Assembly: GCF_900113745.1 (NCBI RefSeq)
Contig: NZ_FOQL01000007.1
Span: 57,617 to 121,616 of the forward strand
Direction: 5' to 3'
DNA: 64,000 nucleotides
Source of the DNA: Pseudomonas guineae
GTDB lineage: Bacteria; Pseudomonadota; Gammaproteobacteria; Pseudomonadales; Pseudomonadaceae
In this document: piece after piece, positions 35,599 to 44,873 of the stretch
How positions within the stretch are numbered: the first letter of the stretch is position 1
Layout: every line of letters starts with the position of its first letter
Position numbers and translations under genes: made by a program
The notes under the pieces: generated by a model
The model's database searches: none
What the model was told of the DNA's origin: nothing
Seen by the model: the letters and a program-made list of their open reading frames with translations, nothing else

Positions 35599-36576
35599 TT
35601 AAACCTGTGAATGTGGTGGCGGGCCGACGCGCGTTGCAGCGCCCTCTATCAGCCAATCCCTGAATAGCGTTGTGGCTACCGACATTGGCCGGGCGCGGTC
35701 ATGCACGACGAACTCGGCCAGCCCCGTTTCAACACAAAAATCAGTCACCCGTACCAGCTCACCTTTGCTTATCGCCTCTTGCGCCATAAACGCCCAGGCG
35801 AGACCAACTCCTCTGCCTTCTTGAATCGCAGCGTACGTCAGGGTGAGCTGGTTGAACGTGGGGTCTGACTTAGGCGATTGGTAGGCAATATCGAAGTGAG
35901 CAAACCAGTCACGCCACTCGATACAGTCCCATGACGAAGCCAGCTGAATCAGTGGCAGACCGGCCAGCTCCTCGAGCGTTTGCACCTCGCTACCTAAAAC
36001 CCCAGCGCAAGCCACCGGATAGATGACCTCGGGGATAAGCGCGGTCGCCTCCAAACTTGGCCAATCGCCTGCGCCATAAAGAATCGCCAGATCATGGTCG
36101 GGCACCATAAAAGGCATGATCTCGTTACTGGCATGGATGTGAATGGTGATTTCCGGGTGCAGGGCATTGAAACTGAGCAAGCGTGGAAATAACCAAAACT
36201 GAGAGACGGCATGGGTCGCCAGCACGCTGACGGTATTGGGGTTGTGTGTTGAGCTAATCCGCTGCCCCGACACCTGTATGCGTTGCAGTGCTGGCACGAC
36301 ATCCTGATGGTAGAGCCCGCCCGCGGTTGAAAGCTCGACGCCCCGCGCGCCCCTAATGAACAGTGCAACGCCGAGTGCCTGCTCGAGTGTGCGCACTTGT
36401 TTGCTGACCGCGCTTTGGGTCACGCACAGCTCATCGGCGGCGCGGGTGAAACTCCCCAAGCGGGCAACGGACTCGAAGGCAATTAACGTATCGAGCGGAG
36501 GAAGTTGGCGAAAGCGTCCGGACACTAAGTTTACTCGACTGAATGTATGCCAAAACGGAATAGCAATATGCATCAA
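35599..36576 (-). CDS. LysR-family transcriptional regulator (GcvA-like)
   Basis: The protein has up to 325 residues. The helix-turn-helix (LIAFESVARLGSFTRAADELC then TQSAVSKQVRTLEQALG, about 30-70) is typical, followed by a periplasmic-binding-like effector domain. The PPLDTLIAFE start resembles the GcvA group. The true start is uncertain: a GTG at 36525 just before this motif is an alternative. It is divergent from the EamA transporter, which it probably regulates. Confidence 0.85.
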   Translation of the reverse strand: MMHIAIPFWHTFSRVNLVSGRFRQLPPLDTLIAFESVARLGSFTRAADELCVTQSAVSKQVRTLEQALGVALFIRGARGVELSTAGGLYHQDVVPALQRIQVSGQRISSTHNPNTVSVLATHAVSQFWLFPRLLSFNALHPEITIHIHASNEIMPFMVPDHDLAILYGAGDWPSLEATALIPEVIYPVACAGVLGSEVQTLEELAGLPLIQLASSWDCIEWRDWFAHFDIAYQSPKSDPTFNQLTLTYAAIQEGRGVGLAWAFMAQEAISKGELVRVTDFCVETGLAEFVVHDRARPMSVATTLFRDWLIEGAATRVGPPPHSQV

Positions 36577-36639
36577 TGTCGCTGCTAGGCTCCAGAATCA
36601 TACCGTAATCTCTGCGCCTAACTGAGGGGGCAGAACGAT

Positions 36640-37584
36640 ATGAGAACAGCAATAGTCCAAGGAGGCATGGCAGGCGCCCTGTGGGGAGCCGTGATTGTCG
36701 CGCCCTCGCTGATTCCGGACGTTCATCCGGTGGTGATCAGCTGCGTACGGTTTTTGCTCTACGGGCTGTTTGCGACCCTTGTTGCAATGCCCATCGCGCG
36801 CTCACTGATTAGCCGCCTGACTCGCCAGGATCAGCTCCTACTGCTTGAGTTGGCACTGACTGGCAACCTGGTTTACTTCATATTGTTGAGTGCAGCCGTG
36901 CAGTATGCCGGCATCGCCACAGCCTCCCTTATCAATGGACTCATACCCGTAGCAGTGATGCTCATGGGCCGCCGCTTCAGTCAGGCCAGCTTGCGCTCAA
37001 TGCTGACCTCGCTCGCCCTGATCATCACCGGCATCATCTGGATCAATCTTCCAGCCGTCATGCAAGCCATTCGCGGTGAAGGCAGCATGCGCCAAGTTCT
37101 GGGCGCCGCTTACGCAGGACTCGGTGTGCTGTCATGGTCATGGTTTGCATTACGCAATGCCCATCAACTGAAAACAGGCCGCTTCAGCCCAAGGGAATGG
37201 TCAACGCTGCTGGGCATAACAACCGGTTTCGTGGCCCTGCTGCTGACCGTCATGGTGGTCCTGACTCAGCCTCAGCTATTACCCACCAACCTAGCCCCCG
37301 GACGACTCTCCACGTTTATGATGACAGCACTCTTCATGGCCATTGGTGGCTCCTGGGTCGCCAACGCGCTGTGGAACGCATCAGCCCAGCGCTTGCCGGT
37401 ATCCATTGGCGGTCAAATGATCGTCTTCGAAACCCTTTGCGCCCTGCTTTACAGCTACTTGCTGGCCCGGGCGCTGCCTGGCTCTATGGAGGTGTTAGGT
37501 GTGTTGCTGGTCTTGGGCGGCGTTTTCTGGGCGATCTACTCCGAAGCCCGCAGCGCAATACCCAGACGACTACAAGTGAGCTAA
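36640..37584 (+). CDS. EamA/DMT-superfamily transporter
   Basis: The protein has 314 residues with ten predicted membrane helices in two EamA halves (AGALWGAVIVAPSLIPDVHP at the start; LFMAIGGSWVANALWNASAQ in the second half). Members export amino acids or other metabolites. GAGGGGG precedes the ATG. Divergent pairing with a LysR regulator suggests inducible export; the substrate is unknown. Confidence 0.87.
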   Translation: MRTAIVQGGMAGALWGAVIVAPSLIPDVHPVVISCVRFLLYGLFATLVAMPIARSLISRLTRQDQLLLLELALTGNLVYFILLSAAVQYAGIATASLINGLIPVAVMLMGRRFSQASLRSMLTSLALIITGIIWINLPAVMQAIRGEGSMRQVLGAAYAGLGVLSWSWFALRNAHQLKTGRFSPREWSTLLGITTGFVALLLTVMVVLTQPQLLPTNLAPGRLSTFMMTALFMAIGGSWVANALWNASAQRLPVSIGGQMIVFETLCALLYSYLLARALPGSMEVLGVLLVLGGVFWAIYSEARSAIPRRLQVS

Positions 37585-37825
37585 AGAAGGAGATCAACTT
37601 CACGCAGGAGGATCACAAATCCGGCCTTGCAGGCGCGTCGAGACTGCTTCGCCGAGCACACATCGGGAGCAAGCGGGGGCGACCTGCTAAATTCATACGA
37701 ACAACCCGCTACGCCCCTCGGGTCCTAACAACGGAAACCTTAGCGCTCGCCAAGCAAGCCCTTCAGTCAGTCACAACCAACAGCTATTGGCCGAAACCTG
37801 CCGCCTGCCCCAGATACATTTCAAC

Positions 37826-38746
37826 TCAGCCCTGATGCAGCGCCCGGTAATGACTGGGCGCCATGCCCACCACTTTGCGAAACAGCCGCGAGAAGTAATA
37901 CACATCGTCATAACCCAACTGCTCGGCCACCTGACGAATGCCCTGCTCGCCTTCATCGAGCAGGCGGCAGGCGTGAGCCATTTTTAGCTGGATAAACTCC
38001 TGAATCGGCGCATGCCCGGTCAGCGCACGGTAGGTTTTGGCGAAGTGAAAGCGCGACAGCTTGAACTGCGCGGCCAGTTCATCGAGGTTAAGCGAGCCAT
38101 GCAAATGCGCGCGCATGACCGCCTGTACGGCGTCCACATCCAGCACCCGTCCGGATTTCAAGGTGGTGCGTGCCGGCAGCACTGCCAATGAGGTCAGCAG
38201 CACCTGCAACTGGTGCGCCGCATGGATGAAATGCGCCAGATTCAAGCCTTGCTTACGCAAATTCAGCAGCGCGTCGAACTCCGCCAGCAACCGTGGCTGC
38301 ACGCCAATGCGCCATAGCGGCCCACTGCCTAGCGGTTTGAGAAAGTCCGCCACCAGCTCACCGTCAAAATGCACCCAGTACAGGGTCCAGGGCTTTTGTG
38401 CGTCTGCGCCATAGGTGTGGGCAACACCTTTTGGCAGCACTAACAAGTCGCCGCCACTGACAGCTAATCGTCCATCAGGCGTATCCAGCCAGCCCTGCCC
38501 CGCGCGGCAATAGATCAACAGATGGTCGTCCGGCAGTGGGCGGTGCATACGGTGCCCCTGCGCCTGCGGATAAAACCCCAGCGCCAACGGATAGCAGCCT
38601 TGCGCCAGTGGGCTGCGGGCCAGCAAGCGACGCAGCCGGGGTGGCGTGATAAAGCGCACACCATTGGCTGGCAGTGGCCAGTTGGAGGTATCGACATAGG
38701 CTGGCATTCGGCTATCCGCGCACACTTCAATCGCAAGATAGTCCAT
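37826..38746 (-). CDS. mmsR: AraC-family regulator MmsR of the valine/isobutyrate operon
   Basis: The protein has 306 residues. An N-terminal cupin-type effector region (LIYCRAGQGWLDTPDGRLAV) precedes a C-terminal double helix-turn-helix (LNLDELAAQFKLSRFHFAKTY; IRQVAEQLGYDDVYYFSRLF). It is divergent from mmsA, as MmsR is in P. aeruginosa, where it activates mmsAB. The 97-nt shared interval would hold its sites. Confidence 0.85.
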   Translation of the reverse strand: MDYLAIEVCADSRMPAYVDTSNWPLPANGVRFITPPRLRRLLARSPLAQGCYPLALGFYPQAQGHRMHRPLPDDHLLIYCRAGQGWLDTPDGRLAVSGGDLLVLPKGVAHTYGADAQKPWTLYWVHFDGELVADFLKPLGSGPLWRIGVQPRLLAEFDALLNLRKQGLNLAHFIHAAHQLQVLLTSLAVLPARTTLKSGRVLDVDAVQAVMRAHLHGSLNLDELAAQFKLSRFHFAKTYRALTGHAPIQEFIQLKMAHACRLLDEGEQGIRQVAEQLGYDDVYYFSRLFRKVVGMAPSHYRALHQG

Positions 38747-38843
38747 CTAGCAGCCAAGATCGTCAATCCACAAAGCGGCTCATGGCGGCTATAACAGGGA
38801 TAAAACAACAATCGAGTCCAACAGAGACTCATCCGGAGGAGCG

Positions 38844-40340
38844 ATGGCCAAGGCAATCCCACAGTTGATAGACGGTGAATGGCGCGAAAGTCGCGCCCGC
38901 GAATTTATCGAAGTCACCGACCCGGCGACGCAGGACGTTCTGGCGCTGGTGCCCAAGGCCACGGCCGAAGAAATCGAAGCGGCGATTGCCAGTGCCAAGG
39001 CCGCCTTCCTCACCTGGCGTGAAGTGCCCGTCTCGGATCGCGCACGGGTGATGCTGCGCTACCAGCACCTGCTTAAAGAACATCACGACGAGCTGGCGGA
39101 AATTCTCGCCGGCGAAACCGGCAAAACCCTGGCCGACGCCAAGGGCGATGTCTGGCGCGGCATCGAGGTGGTCGAGCAGGCCTGCAACATCGCCAGCCTG
39201 ATGATGGGCGAAACCATGGAAAACGTGGCGCGCGACATCGACACCTCAAGCTGGATTCAGCCGCTGGGCGTGTGCGTGGGCGTTACCCCGTTCAACTTCC
39301 CGGCGATGATTCCGCTGTGGATGTTCCCGCTGGCTATTGCCGCCGGTAATGCCTTTATTCTCAAGCCATCCGAACAGGACCCGCTGACGCCTAATCGTCT
39401 GGCCGAGCTGTTTATCGAAGCCGGCGCGCCCAAAGGCGTGTTGCAGGTGCTGCACGGCGCGCGCGAGGTGGTCGACAGCCTGCTGACTCACCCGGATATC
39501 CGCGCTATTTCTTTCGTCGGCTCGGTGCCGGTCGGCCAACACATCTACCGCACCGGCACCGCGCACTTGAAGCGCGTACAGGCGTTTGCCGGGGCGAAGA
39601 ACCACATGGTGATCATGCCCGACGCCAATAAGCAGCAGGTACTGAGCAACCTGGTCGGCGCCAGCTGCGGTGCAGCCGGGCAACGCTGCATGGCGATCAG
39701 CGTGGCGGTGTTTGTTGGCGAGTCGAAGCAATGGATCGACGAGTTGCAAGCACAAATGGCCGATCTGCAACCCGGCTACTGGACCGATGGCCACGCGGCG
39801 TTCGGCCCGTTGATCAGCCAGCAAGCCAAACAACGGGTGATTCGCCTGATTGCCGAGGGCAAAGCCGAGGGCGCCGAATGCCTGCTCGATGGCTCGCATT
39901 GCGCGGTTGAGGGTTACCCCAACGGCAACTGGGTCGGCCCTACCCTGTTTCGCGGCGTGACTACAAAGATGAGCTTGTACCGCGAAGAAATCTTCGGCCC
40001 GGTGCTGGTGTGCATGGAGGTCGACAGCCTGGAACAGGCCATTGAACTAGTCAACGCCAGCCCTTATGGCAACGGCACCTCGATCTTTACCCGCTCCGGC
40101 GGCGCTGCGCGGCATTATCAGCATGCGGTTGAGGTCGGCCAGGTCGGCATCAATGTGCCAGTGCCGGTACCCCTGCCGTTCTTCTCCTTTACCGGCTGGA
40201 AGGGTTCGTTTTACGGTGACCTGCATGCCTATGGTAAACAGGGCGTGCGCTTTTTTACCGAAACCAAGACGGTCACCAGCCGCTGGTTTGATGAAGATGC
40301 CTTGGTCAGCAGCGCCAACATGACCATTCAACTTAAATAA
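38844..40340 (+). CDS. mmsA: Methylmalonate-semialdehyde dehydrogenase (CoA-acylating)
   Basis: The protein has 498 residues. It converts methylmalonate semialdehyde to propionyl-CoA in valine breakdown with NAD and CoA. Landmarks are TPFNFPAMIPLWMFPLAIA, the NAD-binding SFVGSVPVGQHIY, catalytic Cys in GAAGQRCMAIS (about 284) and EIFGPVLVCMEV. GGAGG precedes the ATG. It is the first gene of the five-gene valine operon. Confidence 0.96.
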   Translation: MAKAIPQLIDGEWRESRAREFIEVTDPATQDVLALVPKATAEEIEAAIASAKAAFLTWREVPVSDRARVMLRYQHLLKEHHDELAEILAGETGKTLADAKGDVWRGIEVVEQACNIASLMMGETMENVARDIDTSSWIQPLGVCVGVTPFNFPAMIPLWMFPLAIAAGNAFILKPSEQDPLTPNRLAELFIEAGAPKGVLQVLHGAREVVDSLLTHPDIRAISFVGSVPVGQHIYRTGTAHLKRVQAFAGAKNHMVIMPDANKQQVLSNLVGASCGAAGQRCMAISVAVFVGESKQWIDELQAQMADLQPGYWTDGHAAFGPLISQQAKQRVIRLIAEGKAEGAECLLDGSHCAVEGYPNGNWVGPTLFRGVTTKMSLYREEIFGPVLVCMEVDSLEQAIELVNASPYGNGTSIFTRSGGAARHYQHAVEVGQVGINVPVPVPLPFFSFTGWKGSFYGDLHAYGKQGVRFFTETKTVTSRWFDEDALVSSANMTIQLK

Positions 40341-40411
40341 GATCACCCCCGAGCAGGTCACGAGCCGGCCCGGCTAGTTATTCGGGATGACCATTCCCGT
40401 AAGGATCAGTA

Positions 40412-41578
40412 ATGGATTTTGAACTAAGCGAAGAGCAACGCCTGTTGGTTGATAGCGCGCGCCAATTTGCCAGCCGTGAGCTAGCACCGCATGCCGCCGA
40501 CTGGGACCGCGACCACCACTTCCCGGTTGATGTGATCAAGCAGGCCGCCGAGCAAGGCTACCTGGCGTTGTATATCAACGAAGACGACGGCGGCCTCGGT
40601 CTGTCACGGCTATCGGCCTCGTTGATTTTCGAGCAACTGTCGGCCGGCTGCATCGCCACCACGGCGTTTCTGACCATCCACAACATGGCCGCGTGGATGC
40701 TCGCCTCCTTCGCCGATCAGGCGCTGAAAGACGCCTGGCTACCAAGACTGGTCAGCGGTGAACTGCTCGCTTCCTACTGCCTCACCGAACCAGACGCCGG
40801 CTCCGACGCCGCGCACCTGCGCACCCGCGCCCGACGCGATGGCGACGATTATGTAATCGACGGCAGCAAATGCTTTATCTCCGGCGCAGGCTCAACCGAT
40901 GTGTTGATCGTGATGGCGCGGACCGGCGAAGACAGCGGCGCCAAGGGCGTTTCCTGCTTCCTGGTGCCAGCCGACGCCGAGGGCGTGAAGTACGGCCGTA
41001 ACGAACTGAAGATGGGCTGGCGCGCGCAACCCACCCGCACCATCACCTTTGAAGGGGTGCGTATTCCAGCAGGCAATCGCATCGGCCCGGAAGGCCAGGG
41101 TTTCGTCTATGCGATGAAGGGCCTGGATGGCGGCCGCATCAATATCGCCAGCTGCTCGCTGGGCGCGGCGCAAGCGGCGCTTGAGCAATCACTGCGCTAT
41201 GTCGAGGAGCGCAAACAGTTCGGCAAGCCGCTCAGCGACTTCCAATCCCTGCAATTCAAGCTGGCCGACATGCTCACTGACCTGACCGCCAGCAGGCAGA
41301 TGGTGCGCCTGGCCGCGCATAAACTCGACCACGGCCACAGCGAAGCCAGCCTGTATTGCGCCATGGCCAAGCGCTTTGCCACCGACCACTGTTTCACCCT
41401 GTGCAACGAGGCGCTGCAACTGCATGGCGGCTACGGTTATCTAAACGACTACCCGTTGGAGCGCTGGGTGCGCGACAGCCGCGTACACCAGATTCTCGAA
41501 GGCACCAACGAAATCATGCGGGTGATCATCGCCCGCCGTCTGCTTGACCAAGGCGGCATGCTTGATCGCCTTTTATAG
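40412..41578 (+). CDS. Acyl-CoA dehydrogenase, probable isobutyryl-CoA dehydrogenase
   Basis: The protein has 388 residues. It is an FAD-dependent acyl-CoA dehydrogenase: SYCLTEPDAGSDAAHLRT (FAD/substrate loop), GSKCFISGAGSTDVLIVMAR, RIGPEGQGF and the C-terminal catalytic Glu region HQILEGTNEIMRVI. Location between mmsA and crotonase genes argues for isobutyryl-CoA (valine) as substrate rather than a straight-chain one. Confidence 0.9.
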   Translation: MDFELSEEQRLLVDSARQFASRELAPHAADWDRDHHFPVDVIKQAAEQGYLALYINEDDGGLGLSRLSASLIFEQLSAGCIATTAFLTIHNMAAWMLASFADQALKDAWLPRLVSGELLASYCLTEPDAGSDAAHLRTRARRDGDDYVIDGSKCFISGAGSTDVLIVMARTGEDSGAKGVSCFLVPADAEGVKYGRNELKMGWRAQPTRTITFEGVRIPAGNRIGPEGQGFVYAMKGLDGGRINIASCSLGAAQAALEQSLRYVEERKQFGKPLSDFQSLQFKLADMLTDLTASRQMVRLAAHKLDHGHSEASLYCAMAKRFATDHCFTLCNEALQLHGGYGYLNDYPLERWVRDSRVHQILEGTNEIMRVIIARRLLDQGGMLDRLL

Positions 41579-41643
41579 AGCCTGAATCCTTTACCCGCAG
41601 GTGGCAGTAATCCGCGCCTGCATCAGCCTACATGAGGACACCC

Positions 41644-42462
41644 ATGAGCCACGCCATCGAACCCTATAACCCTGGTGTATTCGACCTGACTCACAAGATC
41701 ACCGTGGAAAAACACGGCCACACGGCACTGATCACCCTCAACAACCCGCCCGCCAACACCTGGGACCGCGATTCGCTGATTGGTCTCAAGCAGCTGATTG
41801 AGCATCTCAACCGCGACGATGATATTTATGCGCTGGTGATTACCGGCCAAGGCGGCAAGTTCTTCAGCGCCGGCGCCGACCTCAAATTATTTGCCGATGG
41901 CGACAAGGCCCGCGCGCGCGAAATGGCCCGGCGCTTCGGTGAGGCCTTCGAAGCGCTGCGCGATTTTCGCGGGGTGTCGATTGCCGCACTGAACGGCTAT
42001 GCCATGGGCGGTGGCCTAGAGTGCGCCCTGGCCTGCGACATCCGTATCGCCGAACGTCAGGCACAAATGGCCCTGCCGGAAGCCTCGGTAGGCCTGCTGC
42101 CCTGCGCAGGCGGTACGCAAAACCTGGCCTGGCTGATCGGTGAAGGCTGGGCTAAGCGGATGATTCTCTGCGGCGAGCGCCTCGACGCGGAAACTGCCCT
42201 GCGCATTGGTTTGGTTGAGCAAGTGGTCGACAGCGGTGAAGCCCGCGGCCATGCCCTGCTGCTGGCCGCCAAGGTCGCGCGGCAAAGCCCGGTGGCCGTG
42301 CGCACCATCAAGCCACTGATCCAGGGCGCACGCGAGCGCAGCCCGAACACCTGGCTGAGTGAGGAGCGGGAGCGCTTTGTCGACCTGTTCGACGCCGATG
42401 ACACCCGTGAAGGGGTCAACGCCTTTCTGGAAAAACGCGACCCGCAGTGGCGCAATAAATGA
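41644..42462 (+). CDS. Enoyl-CoA hydratase (methacrylyl-CoA hydration, valine pathway)
   Basis: The protein has 272 residues of crotonase fold: FSAGADLKLFADGD (oxyanion loop), GYAMGGGLECALACDIRIA and PEASVGLLPCAGGTQNL with the Glu expected for hydratase chemistry. In this operon it should hydrate methacrylyl-CoA to 3-hydroxyisobutyryl-CoA. The ATG at 41644 has GAGGA at good spacing; another ATG at 41632 is in frame. Confidence 0.87.
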   Translation: MSHAIEPYNPGVFDLTHKITVEKHGHTALITLNNPPANTWDRDSLIGLKQLIEHLNRDDDIYALVITGQGGKFFSAGADLKLFADGDKARAREMARRFGEAFEALRDFRGVSIAALNGYAMGGGLECALACDIRIAERQAQMALPEASVGLLPCAGGTQNLAWLIGEGWAKRMILCGERLDAETALRIGLVEQVVDSGEARGHALLLAAKVARQSPVAVRTIKPLIQGARERSPNTWLSEERERFVDLFDADDTREGVNAFLEKRDPQWRNK

Positions 42463-42516
42463 TCCGCCGACTGATGGAAAACCCTGCGCGGTTTTCCACG
42501 CAGGCAACGCAAATCC

Positions 42517-42588
42517 GTAGGGTGGATGTCGTTTTTAACATCCACCATGGCCTCACTCGGTGGATGGATAAAACGTCATCCACCCTAC
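42517..42588. repeat. Nested palindromic repeat, copy B
   Basis: GTAGGGTGGATG (42517-42528) pairs with CATCCACCCTAC (42577-42588); inside, CATCCACC (42539-42546) pairs with GGTGGATG (42559-42566). It lies between the enoyl-CoA hydratase and the 3-hydroxyisobutyryl-CoA hydrolase genes. Same architecture as 8958-9022 and 43702-43776, with different loop sequence. Confidence 0.88.
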
Positions 42589-42601
42589 GCTGGAAACACA
42601 G

Positions 42602-43705
42602 ATGAACGTGCAATTCGAAGAGCGCCCGGCCCAACACGGCATGCGCATTGGCATCGCCAGCCTGGATGCCGAAAAGAGCCTAAATGCCCTGTCGCTGCCG
42701 ATGATCGAAGCGCTGGATGCCAAGCTCAAAACCTGGGCCGAAGACCCGAGCATTGCCTGTGTACTGTTGCGAGGCAATGGTCCCAAGGCCTTCTGCGCCG
42801 GCGGCGACGTGGTGCAGTTGGCGCAACAATGCCGCGAGCATCCCGGTGAAATACCACCCTTGGCGCGGCGCTTTTTTGCCGACGAATACCGCCTCGACCA
42901 CCGCATCCACACCTACCCAAAACCGTTTATCTGCTGGGCTCACGGCCATGTGCTGGGTGGGGGCATGGGCCTGATGCAAGGTGCCGGCATTCGCATCGTC
43001 ACTCCAGGCAGCCGTTTGGGCATGCCTGAAGTGAACATCGGCCTGTACCCGGATGTAGGCGGTAGCTGGTTCCTCGCGCGCCTGCCCGGCAAGCTCGGCC
43101 TGTTCCTCGGCCTGACCGCCAGTAGCATCAACGCCACGGACGCACTGCAGCTGGACCTGGCCGACCGCGTGCTGCTCGACAACCAACAGGCCGACCTGCT
43201 CGATGGCCTGGCACAACTCAACTGGCAGGAGCAGAGCGAACAACAATTGCATAGCCTACTCAAGGCACTGGAAAACCAGGCCCTGCCTGAGTTACCCGAA
43301 GCCCAATGGCTGCCCCGCAGGGCACGCATCGATGCACTGCTCGATACGGCAGATCTGCCCCACACCTGGCACGCTATCAGTGCCCTGCAAGACGATAGCG
43401 ACGCGCTGCTGGCCCGCGCCGGCAAAACCCTGGCCGGCGGCTGCCCGCTGACCGGGCATCTAGTGTGGGAACAGATCAAGCGCGCCAAACAACTGTCTCT
43501 GGCCGAAGTATTCCGCATGGAATACGCCATAAGTCTGAACTGCTGCCGTCACCCGGAATTCCCCGAAGGCGTGCGCGCGCGCCTGATCGACAAGGACCAC
43601 GCGCCACAGTGGCACTGGCCGGATGTGGCAAACATCCCCGACGCAGTGATCGACGCGCACTTCACGCCGGCCTGGGAAGGCGAACACCCATTGGCGAATC
43701 TGTAG
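42602..43705 (+). CDS. 3-hydroxyisobutyryl-CoA hydrolase
   Basis: The protein has 367 residues, longer than simple crotonases and typical of HIBYL-CoA hydrolases. Landmarks are FCAGGDVVQLAQQ, GHVLGGGMGLMQGAGIRIV and MPEVNIGLYPDVGGSWFLARLPG, then the C-terminal domain with EFPEGVRARLIDKDHAPQW. It frees 3-hydroxyisobutyrate for MmsB. The TAG stop (43703-43705) is contributed by palindromic copy C, and copy B ends 13 nt before the start, so the gene is bracketed by two repeats. Confidence 0.9.
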   Translation: MNVQFEERPAQHGMRIGIASLDAEKSLNALSLPMIEALDAKLKTWAEDPSIACVLLRGNGPKAFCAGGDVVQLAQQCREHPGEIPPLARRFFADEYRLDHRIHTYPKPFICWAHGHVLGGGMGLMQGAGIRIVTPGSRLGMPEVNIGLYPDVGGSWFLARLPGKLGLFLGLTASSINATDALQLDLADRVLLDNQQADLLDGLAQLNWQEQSEQQLHSLLKALENQALPELPEAQWLPRRARIDALLDTADLPHTWHAISALQDDSDALLARAGKTLAGGCPLTGHLVWEQIKRAKQLSLAEVFRMEYAISLNCCRHPEFPEGVRARLIDKDHAPQWHWPDVANIPDAVIDAHFTPAWEGEHPLANL

Positions 43706-43776
43706 GGTGGATGGCGCTTTTTTCATCCACCGATAAGACCGCAGCTGGTGGATGGGTGAAGCGTCATCCACCCTAC
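43702..43776. repeat. Nested palindromic repeat, copy C
   Basis: GTAGGGTGGATG (43702-43713) pairs with CATCCACCCTAC (43765-43776); inside, CATCCACC (43724-43731) pairs with GGTGGATG (43747-43754). Its first TAG serves as the stop codon of the preceding hydrolase gene, and it separates that gene from mmsB. Confidence 0.88.
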
Positions 43777-43883
43777 ACGGCTGTAAGCCACCTCCGGGAA
43801 GGAGCTGACCATGACCGCGATACCCTTTCGCAAGCATGGCCAGCTTCTAAAAAAGAAATATTTAGCGCGACAGGAGCTTAACA

Positions 43884-44777
43884 ATGACCCAGATCGCATT
43901 TATCGGCCTCGGCCATATGGGCCTGCCCATGGCGCGTAACCTGCTCAAGGCCGGCTTCAACCTCAGCGTCTTCGACCTGGTGCAGGCAGCTATGGACGAA
44001 CTAGCCAAGGATGGCGCCCAGGTCGCCAGCAGCGCACTGGATGCCGTGCAAGGTGCCAGTGTGGTGGTCAGCATGCTGCCCGCCAGTCGTCATGTCGAAG
44101 GCCTGTACCTGGGTGATAACGGCCTACTGGCCATGCTCAAGCCTGGGTGTCTCGTGCTGGAGTGCTCGACCATCGCTCCCGAGGTCGCACGCAAGGTGCA
44201 CAAGGCAGCGCACGAACATGGTATCGAACTGCTCGATGCACCGGTCTCCGGCGGCACCGCCGGTGCAGCAGCCGGCACCCTGACCTTTATGATTGGCGGC
44301 GCGGCAGCAACCCTAGAAAAAGCCCGTTCGCTGTTCGAGGTCATGGGCAAGAACATCTTCCACGCCGGCCCCGATGGAGCCGGGCAAGTGGCCAAGGTGT
44401 GCAACAACCAGGTATTGGCCGTACAGATGATCGCCACCGCCGAAGCCATGGCAATGGGCGTGGCCAACGGCCTGGAGCCGGCGGTGCTGGCCGAGATCAT
44501 GCGCCAGAGTTCAGGCGGTAACTGGACCTTGGAGAAGTACAACCCTTGGCCCGGGGTCATGGAAAACGCCCCGGCATCCAAAGGCTACAGCGGCGGCTTT
44601 ATGGCCGAACTGATGACTAAAGACCTCGGTCTTGCGCAAGAAGCCGCCCAAGCCAGCGGCAGCAGCACGCCGATGGGAGCACTGGCGTTACAGCTGTATC
44701 GCCTACTGCTCAAGCAAGGCAAGGGCAAGCAGGACTTCTCGGTGGTGCAGCAACTGTTTATCGAAGATATTGCGTAA
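43884..44777 (+). CDS. mmsB: 3-hydroxyisobutyrate dehydrogenase
   Basis: The protein has 297 residues. It oxidises 3-hydroxyisobutyrate to methylmalonate semialdehyde, the MmsA substrate. The NAD-binding motif IAFIGLGHMGLPMARNLLKAG opens the protein (20 residues or so); DAPVSGGTAGAAAGTL and the catalytic Lys region GAGQVAKVCNNQ are typical of the family. It closes the valine operon and is followed by a terminator. Confidence 0.95.
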   Translation: MTQIAFIGLGHMGLPMARNLLKAGFNLSVFDLVQAAMDELAKDGAQVASSALDAVQGASVVVSMLPASRHVEGLYLGDNGLLAMLKPGCLVLECSTIAPEVARKVHKAAHEHGIELLDAPVSGGTAGAAAGTLTFMIGGAAATLEKARSLFEVMGKNIFHAGPDGAGQVAKVCNNQVLAVQMIATAEAMAMGVANGLEPAVLAEIMRQSSGGNWTLEKYNPWPGVMENAPASKGYSGGFMAELMTKDLGLAQEAAQASGSSTPMGALALQLYRLLLKQGKGKQDFSVVQQLFIEDIA

Positions 44778-44811
44778 TAACTGCGCGGCTCGCCAACAGC
44801 GGCTTGCAATA

Positions 44812-44838
44812 ACCCCGCTACCATTACTTAGCGGGGGT
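44812..44838 (+). terminator. Hairpin terminator after mmsB
   Basis: CCCCGCTA (44813-44820) pairs with TAGCGGGG (44829-44836) across an 8-nt loop, 35 nt after the mmsB stop. Only a short T-rich tail follows. Confidence 0.7.
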
Positions 44839-44873
44839 ATTGACTGAGTACACCCCAACACGAGGAGTCAACA

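Noticed and set aside
37134..37835. A 233-codon plus-strand frame overlapping the EamA transporter
   Set aside because: It is in another frame of the transporter and runs on into intergenic DNA; the translation is low-complexity and Arg/Pro-rich.
42680..43252. A 190-codon antisense frame in the 3-hydroxyisobutyryl-CoA hydrolase gene
   Set aside because: Shadow of a conserved enzyme; no start signals.
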